A stretch of 64,000 bases of DNA from assembly GCA_023400405.1 (NCBI GenBank), contig JAEXFD010000048.1, forward strand, positions 62,001-126,000. Direction: 5' to 3'. Under the pieces are notes generated by a model. The model did no database searches and had not been told where the DNA came from. It saw only the letters and a list, made by a program, of their open reading frames with translations. The translations under genes and the position numbers were made by a program. The DNA comes from Pseudomonadota bacterium (GTDB lineage: Bacteria > Pseudomonadota > Alphaproteobacteria > Sphingomonadales > Sphingomonadaceae). This document shows positions 18,118 to 24,832 of the stretch, one piece after another (the first letter of the stretch is position 1; each line of letters begins with the position of its first letter).

Positions 18118-18999
18118 ATGAACCCGAACCCGATGCTCGCCGCCGCGATCGACCAGACGCGCGGGCGGCTCACCCGTGACGGCTGGTGCATCCTGCGCGC
18201 CGCCCTCCCCGCCGAGACGATCGCCGCGCTCGATGCGGACCTCGCGCCCGTCTTCGCGGAGACGCCCTTCTGCGAGGGCAGCTTCTATGGCGAGACCACC
18301 AAGCGGTTCGGCCGCCTGCTGGCGCGTTCGCAGCACATGGCGGCGCTGGTCCAGCACGCGGTCGTGCAGGGCGTGGCCGAGGCGGTGCTCGCGCCCTGGT
18401 GCGACTGCATCCAGCTCAACGTCGCCCAGGCGATCGCCATCCACCCCGGCGCGCCGGCGCAGATGCCGCACCGCGACCAGGATATGTGGCGGGCGCCGGC
18501 AGGTGAGGTCGAATATCTCGTGAACGTGATCTGGCCGCTGACGCCGTTCCGTGCCGAGAATGGCGCGACCCTGCTGTGGCAGGGCAGCCATGGCGCCGCC
18601 GCGCTCGACCCGCCGCCATCCTCGGCAGGAATCGCCGCCGAGATGGATCCCGGCGACGCGCTGCTCTTCCTCGGCTCGACGCTGCACGGCGCCGGCGCAA
18701 ACCGCACCGCCGGGGTCCGCCGCGGCCTCGTGGCCGGCTATTCGCTGGGCTGGCTCAAACCCTATGAGAACCAGATGCTGGCCTATCCGCCCGCGGTCGC
18801 GCGGCGCTTCGCGCCCGAACTCGCCGCCCTGGTTGGCTATCGCCAGCACCGGCCCAATCTCGGCAATTATGAAGGCCAGTGCCCCTCCGTCCTGCTCACC
18901 GGCCAGCCGGACATGCCGCGCGCGGCGATCGATGCGCTGCGGGCGGATCAAGCCATGGCAGTCGATAGCCATCGGGCGGCGCAGGGACTGATCGCATGA
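18118..18999 (+). CDS. Phytanoyl-CoA dioxygenase (PhyH) family Fe(II)/2-oxoglutarate oxygenase
   Basis: A 293-aa predicted non-haem iron oxygenase. The metal triad can be read as His and Asp of MPHRDQDMW (about residues 119-127) and the distal His of STLHGAGANRT (about 192-202), with the Arg of GVRRGL as a likely 2-oxoglutarate ligand. It starts 18 bp after luxI and overlaps the GntR gene by 4 bp, so luxI, this gene and gntR look like one transcript running towards the lasso-peptide genes. It might modify the AHL, the lasso peptide or an unrelated metabolite; the substrate is unknown. Confidence 0.88.
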   Translation: MNPNPMLAAAIDQTRGRLTRDGWCILRAALPAETIAALDADLAPVFAETPFCEGSFYGETTKRFGRLLARSQHMAALVQHAVVQGVAEAVLAPWCDCIQLNVAQAIAIHPGAPAQMPHRDQDMWRAPAGEVEYLVNVIWPLTPFRAENGATLLWQGSHGAAALDPPPSSAGIAAEMDPGDALLFLGSTLHGAGANRTAGVRRGLVAGYSLGWLKPYENQMLAYPPAVARRFAPELAALVGYRQHRPNLGNYEGQCPSVLLTGQPDMPRAAIDALRADQAMAVDSHRAAQGLIA

Positions 19000-19604
19000 A
19001 CGCGGGTCCCACTTCCGAACGGGTGCTGGACGCGCTGCGCCGCGCGGTCCTCGAGCATCAATTCCGCCCAGGCGATCGCCTTGATCCCACGCAACTGGCG
19101 GGAATGCTCTCCAGCAGCGTAACGCCGGTGCGCGAGGCCCTGTACGTCCTCGCCGGCGAAGGGTTGGTCGAGACACGAACCAGCGACGGCTTCCATCTGC
19201 CCCAACTCGACGAGCCGGCGCTGCGTGACCGCTATCGATGGAACCTGCAACTTGCCCGGCTGGCCCTTGCTAGCCACGAGCCCGTCCATGGCATCGTTCC
19301 CGTTTCGGCGGAGGACGATCTCGCCGGCCTCAGCGCAACGCTCATGGCGCGCATCGGGCGGCTCTCGGGAAATATCGAACTCCAGCGCGCCATGGCCTCG
19401 CTCAATGCCAGGCTACATGCGGCACGGATGGTCGAATCCGAGATCTTAGCCGACGTGCGCGAGGAACTGGCGCAAATCGGCGGCGCGCTGGCGTCCGATG
19501 ACAGGCCGCTGCTCCGCAATTTGGTCACGGCCTATTGCAATCGCCGCGAGCGCGCCGCCGCCGCCATCCTGCGCGCGCTCTATCGCAGCCCGACCGAGGG
19601 CTGA
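18996..19604 (+). CDS. GntR-family transcriptional regulator
   Basis: A 202-aa protein with an N-terminal winged helix: LDALRRAVLEHQFRPGDRLD, then LAGMLSSSVTPVREALYVLA and LVETRTSDGFHL (residues about 9-68), the classic GntR fold. The C-terminal helical domain resembles FadR/FCD-type effector domains but is short. It overlaps the dioxygenase gene by 4 bp. Immediately downstream lie two copies of TTATA-N7-TATAA, a dyad of the size used by GntR regulators, each upstream of a lasso precursor gene. It is therefore the best candidate regulator of lasso production. Confidence 0.9.
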   Translation: MNAGPTSERVLDALRRAVLEHQFRPGDRLDPTQLAGMLSSSVTPVREALYVLAGEGLVETRTSDGFHLPQLDEPALRDRYRWNLQLARLALASHEPVHGIVPVSAEDDLAGLSATLMARIGRLSGNIELQRAMASLNARLHAARMVESEILADVREELAQIGGALASDDRPLLRNLVTAYCNRRERAAAAILRALYRSPTEG

Positions 19605-19619
19605 GATGCAACAATCGCG

Positions 19620-19636
19620 TTATAGGCGCCGTATAA
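19620..19636 (+). promoter_or_regulatory. Candidate GntR operator overlapping a -10 box, copy 1
   Basis: TTATA and TATAA arms are separated by GGCGCCG and overlap TATAAAAT, a good -10 candidate. The arms are conserved in copy 2 whereas the spacer is not (GGCTCGG there), as expected of a protein-binding dyad. A repressor bound here would block the promoter. Confidence 0.55.
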
Positions 19637-19707
19637 AATTCGGATAGCGCATCGCGGGACCTACCTTCCTGGCCGCCACAAACTCGTGGCGCATCAGGAG
19701 AATGATC

Positions 19708-19839
19708 ATGGAACGCGATTTCGAATCCCGTGACGATGTGATCGATCTCGGCGCAGCCAGCGTCGAGACCAAGGGCATCGGCGCCGTCTTCCACGACGAG
19801 GACGTGCTGCAGACCCTGCCCGGCCTCGCCGCCGAGTGA
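19708..19839 (+). CDS. Lasso peptide precursor A1
   Basis: A 43-codon gene below the usual size cut-off, with GGAG 8-9 nt before the ATG. The leader (residues 1-22, MERDFESRDDVIDLGAASVE then TK) ends with the conserved Thr at position -2. The predicted 21-residue core starts at Gly23: it begins GIGAVFHDED and ends PGLAAE. Gly1 of the core could form the macrolactam with Asp8 or Glu9; both are at allowed ring positions. It is followed within 600 bp by a fused B protein and a cyclase. The leader type resembles those of proteobacterial lasso peptides such as benenodin. The exact ring acceptor and any C-terminal trimming are inferred. Confidence 0.92.
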   Translation: MERDFESRDDVIDLGAASVETKGIGAVFHDEDVLQTLPGLAAE

Positions 19840-19844
19840 ACGCG

Positions 19845-19875
19845 ACGGCGCGCGGCCGGTAGGGTTGCGCGCCGT
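19845..19875 (+). terminator. GC hairpin after precursor A1
   Basis: ACGGCGCGC pairs with GCGCGCCGT across 13 nt, 5 bp after the precursor stop. There is no T-run, so it more likely attenuates read-through or stabilises the short precursor mRNA than ends transcription fully. Confidence 0.5.
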
Positions 19876-19913
19876 TCGTTGCACCTGGCGTCCCCTGCCC
19901 TGCAACAATCGCG

Positions 19914-19930
19914 TTATAGGCTCGGTATAA
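19914..19930 (+). promoter_or_regulatory. Candidate GntR operator overlapping a -10 box, copy 2
   Basis: The same TTATA-N7-TATAA dyad as copy 1, with spacer GGCTCGG and overlapping TATAAAAT. Each precursor gene therefore seems to have its own promoter under the same control. Confidence 0.55.
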
Positions 19931-20001
19931 AATTCGGATAGCGCGCCGCCCGACCTACGCTTCTGGTTGCCACAAATTCGTGGTGCATCAGGAGACTGAC
20001 C

Positions 20002-20133
20002 ATGGAACGCGACTTCGAACCTCGCGACGAGGTGATCGATCTCGGCGCAGCCAGCGTCGAGACCAAGGGCATCGGCGCCATCTTCCACGACGAGGACGTG
20101 CTGCAGGCCATGCCTGGCCTCGCTGCCGAGTGA
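20002..20133 (+). CDS. Lasso peptide precursor A2
   Basis: A 43-codon paralogue of A1 with five changes: two in the leader (S7P, D10E) and three in the predicted core (core Val5 to Ile, Thr14 to Ala, Leu15 to Met). The Thr at -2, core Gly1, Asp8, Glu9 and the C-terminal PGLAAE are unchanged. GGAG precedes the ATG at good distance. Its stop lies 58 bp before the B gene, with a strong hairpin between. Conservation of every residue needed for processing suggests that both genes are functional and give two related products. Confidence 0.92.
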   Translation: MERDFEPRDEVIDLGAASVETKGIGAIFHDEDVLQAMPGLAAE

Positions 20134-20138
20134 GCGCA

Positions 20139-20169
20139 ACGGCGCGCGGCCATACGGGCCGCGCGCCGT
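20139..20169 (+). terminator. Perfect 13-bp hairpin between precursor A2 and the B gene
   Basis: ACGGCGCGCGGCC and its exact complement surround a 5-nt loop. The hairpin sits between precursor and processing genes, where lasso clusters often carry an attenuator that makes the precursor transcript far more abundant than the enzyme mRNA. No T-run follows, so partial read-through is expected. Confidence 0.65.
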
Positions 20170-20191
20170 ATGCAAGCTAGCGAGGGCCAAT

Positions 20192-20854
20192 ATGGGATAT
20201 AGGCTTCGAGACGGCGTTAGCTTCTGCGAAACCAGTGGCCGTCTGCTCTTCCTGGACGTCCGGCGGGACCGCTATTTCTGCCTGACTGGCCCGACCGAAG
20301 ACGCGTTCCGGCGGCTCGTGCGTCGGCAAGCAAAGCATGGCGATGCAGCGCACCTCGCGGGGTGCATATCGGACGGGCTGTTGCTGCCGGCAGGAGACGG
20401 CATGATTCCCGAACCCTGCGTCCTCGCGATGCCGGAGAGCAGCGCACTCGATGCGCCCGGCCACCGGCATCCCGCGTCGGGGATATTCGGTGCGGTTGTC
20501 CGCCTCGCCAGCTCGGAGCTCGCGCTGCGTGTCTTCAGGCTGCACGGCGTGCTGCGCGGCGTGGCGCGCCACAAGGCCCGCACGCCTGGTGCCGTCACCG
20601 TGACACCGGCGATGCTGGCGGCGCCGGCCCAGATATTCCATGCGGCCGCTTTGCTCGCGAGCCCGCTCGACCGCTGCCTGCCGCGCGGTATCGCCACCAC
20701 GCATCGCTATCTTTCGCTCGGGATCGCGGTGGACCTCGTGCTTGGCGTCAAGCTCCAGCCTTTCGCCGCGCATTGCTGGGTGCAGTGCGGCCCGGTCCTG
20801 CTGAACGACCGCATCGACACGGTCCGCACCTTCACCCCGATCCTGGTACTATGA
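20192..20854 (+). CDS. Lasso peptide biosynthesis B protein (fused recognition element and leader peptidase)
   Basis: A 220-aa protein that binds the leader and cleaves it. Residues 1-75 resemble the PqqD-like recognition domain (MGYRLRDGVSFCETSGRLLF, then RYFCLTGPTEDAFRRLV). The C-terminal half is the transglutaminase-like peptidase, with Cys162 (DRCLPRG), His194 (FAAHCWVQ) and Asp206 (LLNDR) as the catalytic triad. In many proteobacterial clusters these two parts are fused as here. The ATG at 20192 follows GAGGG, and the stop overlaps the cyclase start (ATGA), indicating coupled translation. Confidence 0.94.
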   Translation: MGYRLRDGVSFCETSGRLLFLDVRRDRYFCLTGPTEDAFRRLVRRQAKHGDAAHLAGCISDGLLLPAGDGMIPEPCVLAMPESSALDAPGHRHPASGIFGAVVRLASSELALRVFRLHGVLRGVARHKARTPGAVTVTPAMLAAPAQIFHAAALLASPLDRCLPRGIATTHRYLSLGIAVDLVLGVKLQPFAAHCWVQCGPVLLNDRIDTVRTFTPILVL

Positions 20855-22620
20855 CGCCGGCGCGCTTCGCCGGCGTGATTGCACCGCGCTCCGATCGGCG
20901 CGCCGAGTTGGTCGAGCGGCTGTCGCATGCGGCTTTGCCCTCGGGCGCGCTCGGCCGGACGCTCGACAACGATCTGCTCGTCTTGCTGTCGCACTCGCCC
21001 ACGCCGCCGCTGCTCGCGCGGGAAGAGGGAGCGATCATCGGTCCGCTCTTCTCCCGCGGTCAGGCAAGCGCACGAACCCAGCTCGCGCCCTCGGCGCAGG
21101 CGATGATCGCGGCATCGGCCGGCGGCCATCTGCTCGATGCCTGGTGGGGCCATTATGTCGCGGTCCTGGCCGGCGGTGCCGGCCGCCGCGTCACGATCGT
21201 CCGGGCACCGATGGGCGCCCTTCCCGTCTACTGGCTCGAGACTTCCGACGGCGTGGTGTTCGGGTCGGATCTCGCGCTGCTGCGCGACGCAGGCTTCTTC
21301 ACGCCGGCGATCGACCGCACCGCGCTCGCCCGGTTCCTCGTCGCCAACAATGTACGGACGCGCGAAACCTGCCTTCAGGGCCTGTACGAGGTCCAGGGCG
21401 GCGACCGGCTCCTGGTCGAGGACGGCCGCATAACCATCGAGGCGGGCTGGTCACCCTGGGACTGGGCAGCGCGTGACCGCGCGCTGCTCGATGCTCGCGA
21501 GGCGGCCGCACGGGTCCGCGACGCGGTGCTCCACAGCGTCGCCGCGATGCGCAGCCCCCATGAACGGGTCGTGCTCAAATTGTCGGGCGGGCTGGACTCG
21601 TCGATCGTCGCCGCCGCGCTGAAAGCTGCAGGGCGGCCCTTTACCTGCCTGACATTGGTCACCGCCAACCCGTCGGGCGACGAACGCGCCTTCGCGACAG
21701 CCACCGCCAAAGCCGTCGGTGAAAGCCTAGTTGAGCGGATGCGCGACCAGGCGCTGGTCGAGCTCACGCGGTCCGAAGCGGGAAACCTCCCGCGACCGAC
21801 CATGCGTGCCTTCATGCAGGCTTCGCGGGCGCTCGCAGCCTCGGTCGCGCGCGAGACCGGCGCCACGGCTATCCTCGATGGCAGCGGCGGCGACGGCGTC
21901 TTCTGCTCGCTTCAATCGGTCCGGCCGGTGCTCGACTGCTTGCGCGCGCCCGAAGGCCGACCCGAACTGAAGCGGGTCGTGCGCACCCTGGCCGAGGTCA
22001 GTCAGGCCGGTATCCCCCAGATCGCATGGCGAACGCTGCAGGCGCTGTGGCGGCCGGCATCCTACCCGGTCCTGCGCGACGATCGCTTCCTGTCGCGTGT
22101 CGCCCTCGACCTTTCGGACGAAGCCGGCGCGCATCCCTGGCTGGTCTGTCCTGCGGATGCGCTTCCGGCCAAGGCCGCGCATGTCGCCATGATCGTCACA
22201 GCCCAGAGCGTCGCGGAGGCTGCCGATCCGCTCGATCCGCTGCCTACCTTGTCACCGCTGATGGCCCAGCCGGTCATTGAAACCTGTCTCCGGGTGCCGA
22301 GTTGGCTCTGGCTCGACCAGGGCCGCAACCGGGCGGCCGCACGGCATGGCTTCGCCGACCGGCTTCCACCGGAAATAGCGTGGCGGCGCTCCAAGGGCAC
22401 CCCGGACAGTTTCCTGATCGATCTGTTCGAGACCCACCGCGCCACGATCCGCGCACTGTTGCTGGAAGGCGTGCTCGCGAGTCTGGACCTGCTGGACACC
22501 GCGGCACTGGCGCCAGTGGTCGACGACCGCCGGCCGGTCACCGGCTATGATTTCGTCCGGGTCATGCGCCTGGTGGATATCGAGGTATGGGCGCGTGCGA
22601 TGCAGGCGCGCGAACGATGA
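20851..22620 (+). CDS. Lasso peptide cyclase, asparagine-synthetase-like C protein
   Basis: A 589-aa ATP-dependent enzyme that would activate the core acidic side chain (Asp8 or Glu9) as an adenylate and close the macrolactam with core Gly1. The N-terminal part is glutaminase-like but lacks an initial Cys. The synthetase domain carries the PP-loop S245-GGLD-S250 (VVLKLSGGLDSSIVAAAL), and AILDGSGGDGVF follows about 95 residues later. The start is the ATG at 20851, overlapping the B stop by 4 bp. Length and motif order match lasso cyclases. The gene ends 61 bp from the convergent isopeptidase gene. Confidence 0.94.
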   Translation: MTPARFAGVIAPRSDRRAELVERLSHAALPSGALGRTLDNDLLVLLSHSPTPPLLAREEGAIIGPLFSRGQASARTQLAPSAQAMIAASAGGHLLDAWWGHYVAVLAGGAGRRVTIVRAPMGALPVYWLETSDGVVFGSDLALLRDAGFFTPAIDRTALARFLVANNVRTRETCLQGLYEVQGGDRLLVEDGRITIEAGWSPWDWAARDRALLDAREAAARVRDAVLHSVAAMRSPHERVVLKLSGGLDSSIVAAALKAAGRPFTCLTLVTANPSGDERAFATATAKAVGESLVERMRDQALVELTRSEAGNLPRPTMRAFMQASRALAASVARETGATAILDGSGGDGVFCSLQSVRPVLDCLRAPEGRPELKRVVRTLAEVSQAGIPQIAWRTLQALWRPASYPVLRDDRFLSRVALDLSDEAGAHPWLVCPADALPAKAAHVAMIVTAQSVAEAADPLDPLPTLSPLMAQPVIETCLRVPSWLWLDQGRNRAAARHGFADRLPPEIAWRRSKGTPDSFLIDLFETHRATIRALLLEGVLASLDLLDTAALAPVVDDRRPVTGYDFVRVMRLVDIEVWARAMQARER

Positions 22621-22681
22621 TGCTGAACACGGCGCCTATCCGGTCGCACGCACCCTCACCCCGATCCCGGCGATTCGCTTT

Positions 22682-24832
22682 TCACCGGTTGGCTGCCGAT
22701 CGACCGGGCCGATCGTGCGCCGCACGCATTGCCTGCCAACGCGCAAATTGCGCCTGCTTGGCGGGGTCCGGATCGACCTCGCCCCGCAGCCAGAAGGCGA
22801 ACCAGTCGACAGCGCGCGTGTAGACCGCCAACCGATGCACCGGCTGCCACTTGCCGTGAAACTCGTCCGGAAAGACGCGCATCTCGACCGGCTTGCCTGC
22901 CTCGCGCAGCGCCTGGACCGACTCCAGCGCGAACAGATATTCGGAATCGGCAAGCTGCAGCAGCAGGGGCGTGTCGATGCGCGTCGCATTCTGCGCCAGC
23001 GACATCGAAGCCCAGAAGCCAGGGTCGGGCCTTATCGTCGCCGGATAGCCCAGCCTGGCATTGGCATCGGCAAGCGCGATCCCGCCATAGGTCATCGCCG
23101 TCCTGCCCTCGACACAGCAGGTGCTGATTGCCGCAGCCGCAAAGCGGTGCGAGTTGATCAGGGCGAAGCGGGTCAGGGTCGCGCCATCGCTGAGCCCTGT
23201 CAGCCCGATACGTGCGGGGTCGACCGTGCCCGTGGCGATCGCAGCGTCGATGCCGGTCATCAACGACGAGAACAGGCTGCGATGCTCCGCCCAATCCTTC
23301 TGGTTCGCCGCGATCATCGCCTCGTTCGAACTTAGGTCCGGGTACAAGGACGCAATCGCGGTCGGCCGCTCAAGGCTCAGGACCGCGAAGCCGTGTGCGG
23401 CAAGAAGATAGATCGGATACTCGTCATTGGTGCCGCCGCGCAAAAAGCCCCGACTGTGATATTGCACGACGACCAGCGGCAGCTTGGCACCTGGCCGATG
23501 GCCGGGCGGCAAGACGAGGTCGCCCCAGGCCTCGAGACCGCGATCGTTGCGCCATTCGAGCCGCGTGACCGTGCCGAGATCGAGATCCCGGAATTCGGGA
23601 TTGGGATCGAAGAGCAGGCGGTTCCGGCCCGTCGCCGGGTCGAACAGGATCAGCCGCCGCGGCGTCCGCGCATTCTCGTACAGGCACACCCACTCCGCCT
23701 GCGCGGGAACGCAGCCCTGGATCGTATCGTCGGTTGTCAGGATCCGGCGCGGCGGGACATGCCCAGGGCGCCAAGCATAGAAGCTGGTGCGCGCGTTGTT
23801 CCAGCCGTCGCGGCGCTGGAAGACGAGGCTGGACCCGGCGCCATCCCAGAATAGCAGCGAGAGCCGGCCGCTACAGGCCTCGCCGGCACAAGCGACACTG
23901 CGTCCCGCAGGATCGTGCAGAATGAGCCGCCTGGGACTGAACGGCGACGGTGCCGTCGATTCGAGCGTGGCGGTCCAACCCGCGCGCGACCGCGCGACGG
24001 TGCCGCTCCAGGCCGCTTCCATCCGGTCGAAGGCTTCGCGCTGCGCTGGCGTTGCCGCGCTTGCGGTACCCGCCACCGGGTCAAGCGCATGGATTTCCCG
24101 CGGCGCATCTGCGGGCCGGACCTGCGGGCGGGCACCGACATTGGGGAGAATCCTGGCATCGTAAAGCCAGCCCGAGCGGCCTTCGGCCTCGATGGCGGCA
24201 TCCACTGCGGCCCGGGCCGGCCGAGTCGCGAAGAGAAGCGCCCCGGGCTCCGGCCATAGCAGCGCCTCGACATCGGTGGTGCCCGCGATGTCCCGCGCGG
24301 CGCCCTCCCCGTCTGCGCGAACCAGTGAGATGCCGGTGCGGCCGTCGATACGCTTGAGATAGGCGATCCATTGTCCGTCCGGCGACCAGACGGGCGTCAC
24401 CGTAGCCGGCGGTCCGATCCGCGTGAACAGGCCGCGGACCGCGATTTCGGTCATCAGATAGGCGCCGCCGCGATCGACGATCCGGATGCCGCTCTTCCCG
24501 TCGAGCGACTGCACCACCAATGCCCGGCAATATCCGTTGGTGGCCGGATCAGCCCGGGTGAGGACGAATGCAACCGAGCGGCCGTCGGGCGAGACGGCGA
24601 GCGGCCCGGGCATATCGGGATTGGCCGAATCCGGGCCACCGACATCGCGAAGCCGAACGAGATCGATCGCGGTGATCGACCGCAACGCGGCCGCGCCGGT
24701 CCGTGACGCTGGCAGCAGATCGTCACAGGCCGCCTGCGCGGCGCTGCCAAAGGACAGCGCCGCGAGGGTGGCCAGCGCGGAGACACCGGCGCGCGATCGC
24801 GCCGGCCTGTTCGCCAGCCGCGCTCTCACCAC
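22682..24832 (-). CDS. Lasso peptide isopeptidase, prolyl-oligopeptidase (S9) type
   Basis: A 716-aa secreted enzyme with an N-terminal signal sequence (basic start, hydrophobic run to about residue 34), a beta-propeller region (about 60-420) and a C-terminal alpha/beta hydrolase. The catalytic Ser is in GLSDG (Ser548) and the His in DEFHGKW (His659); an Asp in LADSEYLFALE probably completes the triad. Homologues beside lasso clusters (AtxE-type) hydrolyse the macrolactam isopeptide bond and linearise the peptide. It overlaps the TonB receptor gene by 7 bp, so import and linearisation are co-expressed. Specificity for the local peptides is inferred from context. Confidence 0.9.
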   Translation of the reverse strand: MVRARLANRPARSRAGVSALATLAALSFGSAAQAACDDLLPASRTGAAALRSITAIDLVRLRDVGGPDSANPDMPGPLAVSPDGRSVAFVLTRADPATNGYCRALVVQSLDGKSGIRIVDRGGAYLMTEIAVRGLFTRIGPPATVTPVWSPDGQWIAYLKRIDGRTGISLVRADGEGAARDIAGTTDVEALLWPEPGALLFATRPARAAVDAAIEAEGRSGWLYDARILPNVGARPQVRPADAPREIHALDPVAGTASAATPAQREAFDRMEAAWSGTVARSRAGWTATLESTAPSPFSPRRLILHDPAGRSVACAGEACSGRLSLLFWDGAGSSLVFQRRDGWNNARTSFYAWRPGHVPPRRILTTDDTIQGCVPAQAEWVCLYENARTPRRLILFDPATGRNRLLFDPNPEFRDLDLGTVTRLEWRNDRGLEAWGDLVLPPGHRPGAKLPLVVVQYHSRGFLRGGTNDEYPIYLLAAHGFAVLSLERPTAIASLYPDLSSNEAMIAANQKDWAEHRSLFSSLMTGIDAAIATGTVDPARIGLTGLSDGATLTRFALINSHRFAAAAISTCCVEGRTAMTYGGIALADANARLGYPATIRPDPGFWASMSLAQNATRIDTPLLLQLADSEYLFALESVQALREAGKPVEMRVFPDEFHGKWQPVHRLAVYTRAVDWFAFWLRGEVDPDPAKQAQFARWQAMRAAHDRPGRSAANR

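Larger units (their letters stand above)
19607..19875 (+). repeat. Tandem duplication copy 1 (promoter, lasso precursor, hairpin)
   Basis: This 269-bp unit recurs at 19,901-20,169, offset by exactly 294 bp. It holds the TTATA-N7-TATAA dyad, a TATAAAAT box, the ribosome-binding site, a 43-codon precursor gene and a GC hairpin. The coding part is almost identical; the upstream part has drifted more but keeps the regulatory elements. Confidence 0.93.
19901..20169 (+). repeat. Tandem duplication copy 2 (promoter, lasso precursor, hairpin)
   Basis: Second copy of the 269-bp unit beginning at 19,607, separated from the first by 25 bp. It repeats the operator-like dyad, the precursor gene and the hairpin, with the closest similarity in the leader-coding segment. 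Confidence 0.93.
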
